Shown here in pieces: positions 33,283 to 45,900 of a stretch of 64,000 bases of DNA (position 1 is its first letter; each line of letters opens with the position of its first letter). The stretch covers positions 62,783,001 to 62,847,000 of the forward strand of contig CM018688.1 of the NCBI GenBank assembly GCA_009363875.1. The letters are read 5' to 3'. Position numbers and translations under genes: made by a program. Under the pieces are notes generated by a model that did not search any database, was not told the DNA's origin, and saw only the letters and a program-made list of their open reading frames with translations. Origin of the DNA: Mikania micrantha. Its lineage: Eukaryota; Streptophyta; Magnoliopsida; Asterales; Asteraceae.

Positions 33283-35406
33283 ATGGCAGAAAAATTCACC
33301 TTAGACCCGCATAACACTGGTTCTGCCACGAAGCCACCAATTCTGGTTAGGCATCAATATAATATTTGGCAGAGACGGATGTTACATTTCCTGTCAAATA
33401 ATCATACAGGATGTTGGAAGTCTGTCATGTTAGGACCTCATAAACCAATGGTCTTGGACACAGAGACTGGAGATGATGTCCCTAAGGATCCCCGAAACTA
33501 TACTGAAGAAGACTTTCATAAATTGGAGCTTGATGCCAAGGCACATGCTCAGCTGGCCATGGCCCTTCCGAATGAAATCTATTCGGGTCTTCTTCACCAT
33601 GAGTCTGCTAAGGACTTATGGGATGCTCTAAAAGAGCAATTCGGTGGTACTGATGATGTTGTAGCCAATACTAGAGAGATATTGGCTCAACAATATGAGA
33701 CATTCTGCCAACTAAATAATGAGTCATTGACTCAGCAATTTGAAAGGTTCACTTCTCTCTTAAGTGAACTAAAATTAGCTGGTCAAGTGTATCCTCCTGT
33801 CTCAGTTCTAAATCGATTTTTAAGATCTCTCCCTGAAAAATGGGAAACTTACTCTATAGTCATGAGATCTTCACCAGATTTTGGTAAACTCTCACTTACC
33901 CAACTTCATGGTAAGTTACTCACTTTTGAGCGAGAGATTGACCAGAAAAGAAAACTAATAAAATCTGGAAAATCAACTGAAGAGTATGTTCAAGGGAACA
34001 CTGCTCTACTTAGTCATAACTCTGTGATAAATGATCAGGGTTATGATGAACATATTGACATAACTACTGGTATCACCTCTTCATTCTCTTCATGTGATGA
34101 CCACTCTCTCCCCTCTGACCATCCTTGTTTTATCATGGACGATCTTCATCAAGTTCCAAGTGATGACTTGGAAGAGATGGATATTCTCCATCAACTGGCT
34201 CTCTTGAGCATAAGAACTAACAAGTTCTACAAGAGGACAGGAAGAAAATTTCCCGGTATCCATGGAAAAACCAGGATTGGTCTAAATAAGGCTACTGTCC
34301 AATGTTAAAGATGTCATGGCACTGGACATTTTGCCAAGGAATGCACTAATGCTTCAAACTCTAACCCTTCTTCTTATGTGACCTATCCAAACATACCTTC
34401 ACACACCTCTTCAACACCACATTCATCCACCTTTTCTTCTTTCAAAAGGTCCAATAATCCTCAAGAATCAGCACACATTGCACAAAACTCTTCTAACAAT
34501 GTGCAATATGTACAAACTGCAAATGGAAACATGTACCAACTTACTCCTGCCTCACTTCAAGTTGTTACAGCTCCTTCTTCACAAATAAATGCTCCCGGAC
34601 ATGCTGTCAAATCTTCATCATCTGGTCAACAGGCTCTTTTCTCTCAAGAGTACATAGACTGGAGCAGCTTGCCTGAAGATGTTGGCCATGCCCTCATCAC
34701 TTTTGAACCAACAAATTTTGCTCTTATGGCTGTTGGTGAAGATTCTTGCTCTTCTGATCAACCTGAAGCAGATATTTCTGATGCTCAGGTATCCTCTTCC
34801 ACCTTAGAAAAATTATGTTCCAATGCTTGCATAGAGGCTTTTGCAAAAATAAAGAAAGCCAATATGTTGCTTCAAAAGCAAAATCAGGATTTGGAACAAC
34901 TTCTGGACAATAAAAATTCTGAAATGGAAAAATTAATAAAAATAAAAGATAATGAACTATGTGCCTTGAAAACTGAGAAAATCAATTTACAAGCATCTTT
35001 TGATCTACAAAGAGAAAAATATTATGCTTGTAAAGATGAACTATCTCAAACTCAAGTAAGCTGTGAAAAGTGGGTTGAATCTTGCAAAGGATTCAAGATG
35101 CTTTTACAAAAGCAAGTTCACAGCAAGGCAAGATTTGGAATTGGGTATAATCATACTGCTCAACCAGATGATTATACACCCATTGATAATAATAAGGAAG
35201 AAACTACTCCTGAACCTGTTTCACCAACCTTTCTTCCTGATGAAATTCCTTCAATAACAGATACACCTTCGTTGGTGTATCAGCCAAACTATTTCTCTAA
35301 GTTTGTATATCCCGCTAATACAAATCTGACAAGAATAGAAAAATCTCAGTTGAACTCAGTTCAACACAATAACTCTTCAGAACAAAGTGAGATTGCTCCG
35401 ATATGA
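33283..35406 (+). pseudogene. gag: Copia gag with one internal stop
   Basis: Starts at ATG 33283 (MAEKFTLD...). Residues ~75-215 match the copia Gag (UBN2-type) domain: AMALPNEIYSGLLH, LWDALKEQFGG, LSELKLAGQVYPP. A TAA at 34306-34308 falls inside the first zinc knuckle (between its two first cysteines; RCHGTGHFAKEC follows in frame). The frame then stays open to TGA at 35406, with a predicted coiled coil at ~34790-35080 (KANMLLQKQNQDLEQLLDN...). Gag forms the virus-like particle. One stop makes it a pseudogene unless read through. Its TGA overlaps the ATG of the next ORF (ATGA at 35403-35406). Confidence 0.88.
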
Positions 35407-35987
35407 GCCCTACTCCTTGTTCAGAAGAAACAATAAAGTCTGGATTCACTTCTAATATCAAGTCAAATCTTGATAAAGGAAAAGAACCTATGATAAATAT
35501 CCAGTTTCCTCCTTCTCATCCTCATCCTCCTTATCCCACAATGAAAGCAAACAGACCTTTCATCCCAAATTATTCCTCTCTTTCCCCAGCCTGCTTAAAA
35601 TGTTTTAAGTACAATCATGCTACTGAAAACTGCAGAACAAAAACACCTTTGGAGAAAGCTAGGATAAAGGCTAATAAGTTGAAAGCTGATCATACTTCTT
35701 CATCTAAAGGGAACCTCCATAATAAGATGAAGAAAGTAAGAACAGCAAGTAACAAATCTGTTGGGACACATCCTCATTCTTCCTCTATCTTACCCTCTTC
35801 CAGACCTTCCATTTTGGGAACACCACCTCCTTACTCTATGGTGAACCCAGTTTCTTGCTCTAATAATGGTGCTAACTCTTCTCCCGTGGATTCTCAAATC
35901 AATCTTCTCCAACAAAATCAGCAACAACTGCTGTTAATGATGCAGAAATTGATGAAAGATACACAACAAAATAAACCAAACAAATAA
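35403..35987 (+). CDS. Gag C-terminal / zinc-knuckle ORF of copia element
   Basis: 194 codons, starting in the ATGA overlap with the end of the gag frame. It is rich in Ser/Pro/His and contains CLKCFKYNHATENC, a CX2CX4HX4C knuckle, then a basic stretch (KARIKANKLKAD) and a Gln-rich helix at the end. It is in a different frame from gag and pol. In related elements this segment is usually continuous with gag and pol, so the frame change is probably a mutation. Programmed frameshifting or stop-restart translation are alternatives. Confidence 0.7.
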   Translation: MSPTPCSEETIKSGFTSNIKSNLDKGKEPMINIQFPPSHPHPPYPTMKANRPFIPNYSSLSPACLKCFKYNHATENCRTKTPLEKARIKANKLKADHTSSSKGNLHNKMKKVRTASNKSVGTHPHSSSILPSSRPSILGTPPPYSMVNPVSCSNNGANSSPVDSQINLLQQNQQQLLLMMQKLMKDTQQNKPNK

Positions 35988-36033
35988 ATAAAATAAAATA
36001 CCCCATGTCTAATCTTTTGTACATAATTCTCAT

Positions 36034-39000
36034 GTGCAGAAATCCTCTTCAAACCAAAATCATCTCTGGTATGTGGATAGTGGAGGATCTAGGCACATGA
36101 CTGGATGCAGATCCATTCTAAATGACTTCATTCCAAATAATGGTGGATCTGTTTCTTTCGGAAATAATGCAAAAGGTTGGATAGTGGGATCCGGTTCTGT
36201 CTCAGGAGGAAATTTGAAATTTAAAGATGTTAGCTTAGTTGAAAACCTCAAGTTTAATCTCTTGAGTGTTTCTCAACTGGCTGACAAAAATTTTAATTCA
36301 TTTTTCACTAAAGACAGTTGCAAAATTCTTTCTCCAGAAATAAACTCAAAAATAAAGGTCTTGATTGATCAACACACTTTGCTAACGGCTAAAAGAAGTG
36401 GAAACGTCTATATTGTAGACATGACTACTGATTCTCAAACATCTTCTCCTACATGTTTGATAGCCAAGGCATCATCTTCTGAAACCACTCTCTGGCACAG
36501 AAGACTTAGTCACCTTAATCACCAAACTCTTCATAAGCTTTCCACCCTTTCCTTAGTAAGAGGATTGCCTTCTAAAGAATTTCATTTTGAAGGTCAATGT
36601 GAATCTTGCTTAAAGGGAAAGCAACATAAAACTTCACATAAGTCTATTGAGGAATCCAAAACAACTGACTGTCTTAATCTGCTTCATATGGATCTGTTTG
36701 GTCCAGTGAAGGTAGCCAGCTTGGCAAGAAAAAGATATTGTCTAGTTGTTGTAGATGATTACTCAAGATTTTGCTGGACCTTCTTCCTTTTCAGCAAAGA
36801 TGAGACTTCTGATAAAATAATTGCTCTTGTCACTCATCTTGAAAGACAATTCAGTCTTCCTGTTAAAATGATAAGGAGTGACAATGGCACAGAATTCAAA
36901 AATCAAGTTCTTGATAAATTTTGTATTTCTAAAGGAATCCTTAGACAATATAGTGCTCCTAGAACTCCTGCTCAAAATGGAGTTGTAGAAAGAAAGAACA
37001 GGACACTGATTGAAGCTGCAAGAACCATGCTTGCAGACTCAGGATTACCTTTATCATTCTGGGCTGAGGCAGTAAACACTGCTTGTTATGTATTGAACAG
37101 AGTTCACATTGTAAAAAGACATAACAAGACTGCCTATGAAATTCTGTATAAAATAAAGCATCTCATTTCCTTCTTTAAAGTCTTTGGATGTCCGTGTTTT
37201 ATCCTAAATACAAAAGACTCCTTGTCCAAATTTGCTGCTAAAGTTGATTCTGGATACTTTGTTGGATATTCTCAGACTTCTAAAGCATATCGAGCTTTCA
37301 ATCTCAGAACAAAAATAATTGAGGAATCTATTGATGTAAAATTCAATGAATTAGCATCAACCTCATCCTTTCCTTCTGCACCTGATGATCTTTTTGATCT
37401 TGAAAGCTTCTCATTCATCCCTTCCATCCCCTCTTCTTCTCCTTCATCAGAATCATGTCAAACTTCTGAAGATCTATCTTCTATTGAGGACGATTCTGTT
37501 TCAAAGTTCTTCACTTCTTTTCCATCTCATCAAATAAATTCTCAAGAAGCAAATTCTCAAAACCAAGACGATATACCATCTACTCCTCCATCTCCTGTCT
37601 TGGATAATGCATCCATAGATGTTCCTGATCACATTCCAAACTCTCTGACCCCCATCGAAAACTTATCTTATTCCGATGCTGCCTCCTCAAATAACTGTTT
37701 GGACATCATTCCTTTCAACAAAAATCATCCTCTAGAACTAATCTTAGGTGATCTAAGTAAAGGAGTTCAAACAAGAAGCCAGATTTCAAATTTTTGTCTT
37801 CATGCAGCCTTTCTATCCCAAATTGAGCCGTCTAAATATCAGGAGGCTCTTAAAGACAATAATTGGGTAGAGGCAATGCAAGATGAACTGTTGCAGTTCA
37901 AAAGGCAAAATGTTTGGACTCTATGTCCCTTGCCCGATGGAAAATATCCCATCGGAACCAGATGGGTATTCAGAAATAAAACAGATGACAGAGGCATTAT
38001 AATAAAAAATAAGGCCAGGTTAGTTGTGCAAGGTTACTGTCAAGAGGAAGGTATTGACTATGATGAGACTTTTGCTCCTGTGGCAAGATTGGAAGCCATT
38101 AGACTCTTCCTAGCATTTGCCATCTCTCATAACATAAAGGTATACCAGATGGACATAAAGAGTGCTTTCCTGTATGGGACAATAAAAGAGGAAGTCTATG
38201 TTTGTCAACCACCAGGATTTGATGATGTTCATCATCCTGATTGGGTGTACAAACTAGACAAAGCACTTTATGGCCTAAAACAAGCTCCAAGAGCATGGTA
38301 TGACACACTCTCTCAATTCCTTCTTTCTAATAATTTCTCACGGGGAACCATTGATAAGACTTTGTTCATAAAAAGGGTAGATAAGGAACTCTTGTTAGTC
38401 CAAATTTATGTTGATGACATCATTTTTGGATCAACAAAACAGTCCATGTGTGAACAATTCTCTAAATTAATGTCTTCTAAGTTTGAAATGAGTGCTTTAA
38501 GTGAACTAAAAACATTTTTAGGACTTCAAGTCAAACAAACCCCACACGGGACTTTCATTCATCAATCTAAATATGTAAAAGATCTTCTTAATAAATTTGA
38601 TATGAATGATTGCAAAATAATTTCTACTCCCATGGCAACAAGTCCTGGCATATGTTCAGATGACAATGGTGAACCTGTAGATCAAACTCTCTACCGGTGC
38701 ATGATTGGTTCTCTGATGTATCTTACTGCATCAAGGCCAGACATCATGTATGCAACATGTGTCTGTGCAGGATATCAATCTGCTCCCAAACAATCTCATC
38801 TTTCATTTGTGAAGAGGATACTCAGATATCTTAAAGGTACTCCTGTACTAGGTATTTGGTATCCTGCTAATCAAATTTGCAAGCTTGTTGGTTTTACAGA
38901 TAGTGATTATGCTGGCTGCTCGCTCACCAGAAAGTCTACTTCAGGAGGTTGTCAGTTCTTTGCAGGTTGCTTAGTGTCATGGCAAAGCAAGAAGCAAACA

Positions 39001-39351
39001 TCAGTGTCAAATTCAACTGCTGAAGCTGAATACATTGCAGCAGCCCATTGCACTGCCCAAATTCTTTGGTTACAATATCAACTGCTAGATTTTGGAATAA
39101 CTGAACTAAAAACACCTCTTCTGATAGACAGCGAAGCTGCCAAAAACATAATAAAAAATCCTGTCTATCACTCTAAAACCAAACACATTGAAATAAGGCA
39201 TCACTTCATTAGAGACTGTTTTGAAAAAGGACTAATAGTTCCAGAACATGTCTCTACAAGTGATCAAATAGCTGACATATTTACCAAGCCCTTAGACTCC
39301 TCAACTTTCTCTAAGTTTGTAGCAAAACTGGGCATGATAAATATGAGTTAA
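36034..39351 (+). CDS. pol: Copia Pol polyprotein
   Basis: About 1105 codons without interruption. Domains: aspartic protease (WYVDSGGSRHMTG, residues ~12-24), GAG-pre-integrase (LWHRRLSHLNHQ, ~150), integrase core (HMDLFGPV, VDDYSRF, RSDNGTEF, RTPAQNGVVERKNR, ~225-330), reverse transcriptase (YQMDIKSAFLYGT, YVDDIIFGS, ~620-870) and RNase H (DSDYAGCSLTRKSTSG, STAEAEYIAAA, ~960-1060). It lies in the same frame as gag, opens after a stop at 36010 and has no early ATG, so it would need to be made as part of a Gag-Pol product. All catalytic motifs are present. It is the only full-length pol of this kind in the window. Confidence 0.95.
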   Translation: MQKSSSNQNHLWYVDSGGSRHMTGCRSILNDFIPNNGGSVSFGNNAKGWIVGSGSVSGGNLKFKDVSLVENLKFNLLSVSQLADKNFNSFFTKDSCKILSPEINSKIKVLIDQHTLLTAKRSGNVYIVDMTTDSQTSSPTCLIAKASSSETTLWHRRLSHLNHQTLHKLSTLSLVRGLPSKEFHFEGQCESCLKGKQHKTSHKSIEESKTTDCLNLLHMDLFGPVKVASLARKRYCLVVVDDYSRFCWTFFLFSKDETSDKIIALVTHLERQFSLPVKMIRSDNGTEFKNQVLDKFCISKGILRQYSAPRTPAQNGVVERKNRTLIEAARTMLADSGLPLSFWAEAVNTACYVLNRVHIVKRHNKTAYEILYKIKHLISFFKVFGCPCFILNTKDSLSKFAAKVDSGYFVGYSQTSKAYRAFNLRTKIIEESIDVKFNELASTSSFPSAPDDLFDLESFSFIPSIPSSSPSSESCQTSEDLSSIEDDSVSKFFTSFPSHQINSQEANSQNQDDIPSTPPSPVLDNASIDVPDHIPNSLTPIENLSYSDAASSNNCLDIIPFNKNHPLELILGDLSKGVQTRSQISNFCLHAAFLSQIEPSKYQEALKDNNWVEAMQDELLQFKRQNVWTLCPLPDGKYPIGTRWVFRNKTDDRGIIIKNKARLVVQGYCQEEGIDYDETFAPVARLEAIRLFLAFAISHNIKVYQMDIKSAFLYGTIKEEVYVCQPPGFDDVHHPDWVYKLDKALYGLKQAPRAWYDTLSQFLLSNNFSRGTIDKTLFIKRVDKELLLVQIYVDDIIFGSTKQSMCEQFSKLMSSKFEMSALSELKTFLGLQVKQTPHGTFIHQSKYVKDLLNKFDMNDCKIISTPMATSPGICSDDNGEPVDQTLYRCMIGSLMYLTASRPDIMYATCVCAGYQSAPKQSHLSFVKRILRYLKGTPVLGIWYPANQICKLVGFTDSDYAGCSLTRKSTSGGCQFFAGCLVSWQSKKQTSVSNSTAEAEYIAAAHCTAQILWLQYQLLDFGITELKTPLLIDSEAAKNIIKNPVYHSKTKHIEIRHHFIRDCFEKGLIVPEHVSTSDQIADIFTKPLDSSTFSKFVAKLGMINMS

Positions 39352-39874
39352 TAAACATTAAAGGATAATTTTTTTTTTAATTATCCAAACAATGGATATT
39401 GGATAAACAACAGATAAAGAACTCTTGATTTCTTTCAGTAATTATCTATATACACAGATAGGATCAGTGGCTATATAATCACTGCTTCATATCTATCTGA
39501 TGTTTAAACTTTCCATTGTTACATTCCTCTCCTTCCGATGTCTTTTCTTCCGAAGATATCCTTTTCTTCTATTTTCTTCTTCCGATAACTTTCATAAGTT
39601 TATTTAACTTGTGTCTAAAATAAGATTCTTCCGATTCTGCAATAAAAATCTTGAGCTTTGCATTTGATGTGACAGTTGTCAATCTTTCTGATAGACCCGA
39701 GTCTCAATACTGACTCTCACGGCTCAAGAAGATTATTACCGCCATTTTCTTTTAACCAATAATCTTCTCGGATTACTTCCCTTATTTATCATCTTCTTCT
39801 CCATAATTCTACTTAAACCCTATTCCTTCTCTGGTTTTTCAAGAAACTCTTCTTCCTCTTGAAGACTCTAACTA
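39352..39874 (+). other. Copia 3' region, noncoding
   Basis: No ORF. It contains CTTCCGATG/CTTCCGAAG-type motifs like those of U3 (39525-39640). A long pyrimidine-rich stretch (39770-39870) ends just before the ATG at 39875. Confidence 0.6.
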
Positions 39875-39950
39875 ATGCTCTTGGTTACGGATGATAAATT
39901 GTCAGGCATGTCGTCTGGCACTAAGCACTTATGCTTACCTTGTCGCAAGC

Positions 39951-42920
39951 TGTCACACCCCCAATTTCCCACTCGTGACGTATGTCCACGTGGATGTGAC
40001 GTGTCCAGAATCACAGCTCAAGGTCATATAGAACACCTCTATATGCGTTTACAAATCAAATGTTTGACACATACACATATTAAAATAGTTTGCAGCGGAA
40101 TAATGGTTGTCACAATATATTGCAGCGGAAAATAAAGTGTTTGACATAATGCAGCGGAAAAATCAAAAGTTGTTAAACACTACGATGTTTGATAAAGATA
40201 CATATTCATAATAAACAGTGTTTGCATGAAAACATAAATAAATGCATGTAGGTCCTATGCCCGATCCCCTACGTGCATTCCTGGCATCCATAGCCTGCTA
40301 GTTACCTGAGAATACAAGTTTAAAAACAAGTGTCAACACGATGGTTGGTGAGTTCACAGGTTTTGATATACATATAGTAATGAAAAGTGTGTCATGCTGT
40401 TTATCAAATGTTAGTACCGAGCCCTAGGCCCAAAGTGTCAGTGCGTCACTACCGAACTAGACTTGTTTGTCCTTGCCTCCGCTATGCCTCGTATACATAG
40501 CAAGTTAGGTCAGAATTTGCACGGGTTATGACACTCAGTCAACATGGTGCCCCGTGGGGTTAGTCATTCCCTAATGGATCCATCCAAATCTACCACGTTG
40601 TTCGTACATTAACGGTAAGACTTTGTGAGGGCTTGTAACGAGTTCAACACTTAATGTTTGTCTAATAAACCAGCATACACAATAATGTTTGTACAGTAAT
40701 AATGTTTGACTCGATGCAACTAGTATTCTCCCCCTATTTAAAAGCGTTTGAAAAAGAGTAAAGAGGGGCCGTAAACTCACCTTAGTGAAACGAATGTATG
40801 TAAGCGTAAGCTCCCGAGTTGTCGTGTAGCACGTCGGTCACCGGCAACCTATATCGTAGATCGTATGTGAGTTCGTGTAGGTGACCGTGCTAGTGTTAGT
40901 GCTCGTGTTTGTGCTCAACAACCCTTGGTTGTTCATGTTTGCCCGTGTCGGTCCACAATGACCGTGTTTGCTCGTGTTGGTCCATATTGACCGTGTTTGA
41001 CCATGTTTGACCATGTTTGACCGTGTTTGACCAAAGTTGACCGTGTCAAGTCAACGACCCGTTGGTGAACCGTGTAACGGTTTGTGTCTCGTGTAGCAAT
41101 CGTGTAAGTGTTTGTCGTGTGCAAAACGCGTAGGTCGCGTTTATGGACAACTTACTATTTATAGTAAATTTCCATTTATGGAAAGTTCACAAAGCATATC
41201 GGTTTTATAGTTCTAGCATGTTCAATAGTCCTACGTGATCATGTTAACACATAGCACATTATCATACAAGTTCACGTAAGTTGGTTACAACATGTTAGCA
41301 CATAAAAGTTTCCTAAAATGGAAAGTTTCCATTCTTAGCATACGGGACATCGGATTCCATCTAACTTAGCATCTAATCATCATGTTATAGCATAATAAAT
41401 CATTTAGCATGCTCAAATCATACAACGTGTTGGTAAATCGGTTTTTGCAAAGTTAAAGTTACTATATATAGTAACTTTCTAGTTTTTCATAAAAATGACC
41501 ATTTTAACATTTCTAAACCAATTTTCATCTCATCAAACACCATTATAGGCTACTTAGCATCATATAAACATATTAACATAGCCAAATCCCTCACTTATCA
41601 TTATTTCGACAAATAAAGTTTCTAAAAATAGTAACTATGTCAAAAATGACCATATTCATCATCAATATCCCATCCTAAGCATTCAAATCATTTTGTTAAC
41701 ATTCTAAGAACATATCTAGTTACATGCATGTTTATAAACTCATCTCGACAATCATCTTGTAACAAAAAGTTACTATATATGGCAAGTTTCATCAAGAATC
41801 GTCATCCTAACGATTTTAATCCAATCCAACCATTGGTAATCCTTCTAATATCATTAAGAAACATCCCAACATACTCAAAATCATTCCCATACTCATGGAT
41901 CATACATGCATGCATCTATATTCTCATAATCATCATTTTAATCAACAAGACATGTTCCCATCATCCTAGATCATCACAAAACCTCATATAAACATGGTAG
42001 ATCATCAAGTACAGTAGGTTTATCAACAAACCCAGAAACAAAATTCGTGCATGTGCATTCAAAGTGCTTGCATGTGTGATTTTTCACTTGCATGTGAGTG
42101 TAGTGGTGGTTTTAAGCTACAAGGAGTGTAGAACTACCTTTCAAAGCTTCAAGATCCTGAGAAGATGATAAAGGGCAGCTTCTAGACCTCCTGAATCGTG
42201 GGTCTTGACAGGAACAAGAGGGTGACGATGAGTCTTCGAGTTTCTTGGTGGTTAGTGAGCTTGAATGATCAAGTGTGGATCTTCAAAGGTGTTTCAATGG
42301 TGGTAAAATGGCTGGAAATGGAGGTTGAAGACGACTTCAGTCGAGGGGTGGCGTATAGAACCGGAGGAATGATGAGAAAAGATAGGCTAGGCATGATGTT
42401 CTTGGTTTTATAAAGATTTTGTCGACTGGGCGGTGTCGCGTACCGCGATGGTGCATTCAAATCCTCTCCGCGTACCGCGGCGGATTTCGGGAGTCAAACC
42501 CCCGTGATGTATGTCGCGTATCGCGGGCAGGCCGCTTGTTGGGCCACCGCGTACCGCGGTGGGCTCCCAGAGAGCCCAATAAGCCCTTTTTGATGGGTTT
42601 GATCCGCTCGTCGTCGTTTTCACGCTTCCGAACTATCGTTTGGCCTCGTTTGAACTTCCAAGTTCAGTGTGTGAGTGTTTCGTGCGGTTATGAGTGTTGT
42701 GCTACCCAATGTGCTTGACGTTCACCAACGTTCGTGTGTTTTGACACGTGTGTGTTGTTTGTCGATAATTCCACGAATTATCTAGTCAGGTGTCAGTGTT
42801 TGTACTGTCGTGCCACGTGTCACACTAAATTAATCTAATTCCAGTGCCACGTGTACATAAAGCATTTAAATCAACATTTAAATAAATAAGATGCTGACCT
42901 GGAAATTACGGGGTGTCACA
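39951..42920 (-). repeat. 3' LTR of young chromovirus
   Basis: TGTCACACCCCC...GGGGTGTCACA. TATA box is at 42407-42412 (minus), GCGTACCGC motifs at 42434-42560, predicted intron 40306-40780. Confidence 0.96.
40306..40780 (-). other. Predicted LTR intron (3' LTR copy)
   Basis: Donor CTAAG|GTGAGTTTAC at 40780; acceptor with a long U-rich run (TTTTTAAACTTGTATTCTCAG, at 40306) preceded by GTGTTGACAC. 475 nt. It would be spliced only from the 5' LTR-initiated transcript, where the matching interval is 49066-49540. Confidence 0.5.
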
Positions 42921-42930
42921 TCCTCCCCAT
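42921..42930 (-). other. Polypurine tract of young chromovirus
   Basis: Minus strand ATGGGGAGGA directly before the 3' LTR; the usual primer for plus-strand DNA synthesis. Confidence 0.8.
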
Positions 42931-42955
42931 GTTAGAAAGAATTTCGTCCCGAAAT

Positions 42956-45900
42956 TCAACTTGCGTTGCTAGTGTTTGTCTGTTCCGCGAACAGGTGTGG
43001 GTACCTTTGTTTCATCTGGTCTTCACGTTCCCACGTGAATTCCGGTCCGCGTCGCGAATTCCATCGCACTTTCACAATCGGTATCTTGCTGAGTTTGAGC
43101 TTCTTGGTTTCCCGGTCCATAATCTCCACCGGTTCCTCAACAAAGTTCAATTGTTCGTCTATTTGTATTTCCTCGAGAGGGATAACAAGTGTCTCATCAG
43201 ATAGGCACTTCTTGAGGTTCGAGATGTGAAATACGTTGTGTACACTGCTCAGCTCAACTGGCAGGTTCAGTTCGTAGGCTACAGGGCCTATTCGTTTTGT
43301 AATCTCAAAAGGTCCAATGTAACGAGGGTTCAACTTTCCTCGTTTGCCAAACCGAATGACACCTTTCCAGGGCGAGACTTTGAGTAACACTCTGTCTCCC
43401 ACCTGGAACTCTAACGGTTTGCGTCGTTTGTCGGCGTAGCTTTTCTGTCTGTCCCGAGCTGCTGCCATTCGTTTGCGTATTTGCACGATCTTCTCAGTTG
43501 TCTCGTGCACCAGTTCTGGACCAGTCAGTTGGCTGTCTCCAACTTCCGCCCAGCAGATGGGTGATCGACACTTACGTCCGTAAAGTGCCTCGAATGGTGC
43601 AGCTTGAATGCTAGTGTGGTAGCTATTGTTATATGAGAACTCAACTAACGGTAGGTGAGATTCCCAGCTACTACCAAAGTCAATGACACATGCCTGGAGC
43701 ATGTCTTCCAGTGTCTGTATCGTTCGCTCACTTTGCCCGTCCGTCTGCGGGTGGTAAGCAGTACTCATGTCCAATCTCGTGCCCAAAGCCTTATGCAAGG
43801 ACTTCCAGAAATGCGACGTGAATCGACTGTCGCGATCAGATATGATTGAGATTGGCACTCCATGTCGAGTGACCACTTCCTTTAAATAAACCCGAGTGAG
43901 TTTGTCTAGCTTGTCAGTCTCCTTGATCGGTAGAAAATGTGCAGACTTTGTCAGTCGGTCTACGATAACCCAGATGGTATCACAACCACTTGCCGTCTTT
44001 GGCAGTTTAGTGATGAAATCCATGGAAATCTGCTCCCATTTCCACATTGGTAGTTCCGGTTGTTGAAGTAACCCTGATGGCTTCTGGTACTCAACTTTGA
44101 CTTTTGAGCACGTTAGGCATTTACTCACGTATGTTGCTATCTCGACTTTCATGTTTGGCCACCAATAGGTTGTCTTCAAATCGTGGTACATCTTGTCAGA
44201 GCCTGGGTGTACGGAATACCGGCTCTTGTGAGCTTCATCCATCACTACTTCTCTCAATCCTCCGTAGCGTGGAATCCAGATTCGATCCATTAAATAGTAA
44301 GCTCCGTCGTCTTTTGCCTTTATTTGTTTATCCATGCCACGCATGGCCTCAAGAGTGAGGTTTTCAGTTTTCAGAGCTTCCTGTTGTGCTATCCGAATTT
44401 GATTCGGCAGTTCGGAATGGATCGTAAGTTGTAGTGCGCGCACGCGTTTTGTTGTTTCTTTTCGGCTCAACGCGTCGGCCACTACGTTGGCTTTACCGGG
44501 ATGATACTTGATGGCGCAATCATAATCACCTATGAGTTCAACCCATCTTCGTTGTCTCATGTTCAACTCTTTCTGGTCGAAGATGTGTTGTAGGCTCTTA
44601 TGGTCGGTGAAGATGGTGCATTTGGTGCCATACAAGTAGTGTCGCCAGATCTTTAAAGCAAACACTACGGCTCCCAACTCAAGATCATGAGTCGTGTAGT
44701 TCTTTTCATGCACCTTCAGTTGTCGTGAAGCGTAGGCTATCACTTTTTCGCGTTGCATGAGCACGCAACCGAGTCCTTGTTTCGAAGCGTCACAATACAC
44801 CACGAAGTCGTCGCATCCTTCCGGTAAGGATAGGATAGGTGCAGTACATAGCTTCTGCTTCAACAGGTTGAAAGCAGCTTCTTGTTTGTCTCCCCAATCG
44901 AACTTTTTGTCTTTATGGGTCAGGGACGTTAATGATTGGGCAATCTTCGAGAATCCTTCAATGAATCTCCGGTAGTACCCGGCCAGTCCAAGGAATTGCC
45001 GCACCTCAGTTGGAGTCTTGGGTGCTTCCCAGTTCTTAATGGCTTCGATCTTAGCTGGGTCTACGTGAATTCCCTGCTCATTAACCACGTGTCCAAGGAA
45101 TTGGACTTCGCGAATCCAAAAGTCGCATTTTGAAAATTTCGCGTACAGTTGCTCTTTCTTCAGTAGTTCCAAGACTAACCTTAGATGTTCGGCATGCTCC
45201 TCCCGATCCTTTGAATAAATCAGGATGTCGTCGATGAACACTATCACGAATTTGTCCAGGTAAGGTTTACACACTCTATTCATGAGATCCATGAATACGG
45301 CTGGTGCGTTGGTCAGTCCAAAGGGCATAACCAAGAATTCGTAGTGTCCGTATCGGGTTCTAAAGGCAGTCTTAGGGATATCGTTTTCCTGTATCCTTAG
45401 TTGGTGGTAACCCGATCTTAAATCGATCTTCGAATAGTAGCTTGACCCTTGCAACTGGTCAAACAGATCGTCTATTCGCGGTAAGGGATATCGATTCTTG
45501 ATCGTCACCTTGTTCAGCTCTCTGTAGTCGATACACATACGGAATGATCCGTCTTTCTTCTTTACGAACAAGACCGGTGCTCCCCAAGGTGAGAAGCTCG
45601 GTCTGATGAATCCCTTGTCTAACAGTTCTTGTAACTGGTTAGACAGTTCCTGCATCTCCGTTGGTGCTAGTCGGTATGGAGCTTTGGCAATCGGTGCTGC
45701 TCCAGGTGTAAGGTCTATCTGGAACTCGACTTGTCGTTTCGGAGGTAGTCCAGGTAGATCCTCGGGAAACACTTCGGGAAAATCGCAGACTACGGCGATG
45801 TCCTCAATCTTCCTCTCCTTCTTCGGTTGTTCTGCGATGAGGGCTAGTATGGCAGTGTATCCCTTTTGCAGGTACTTGTTCGCCTTTATGCATGACATGA

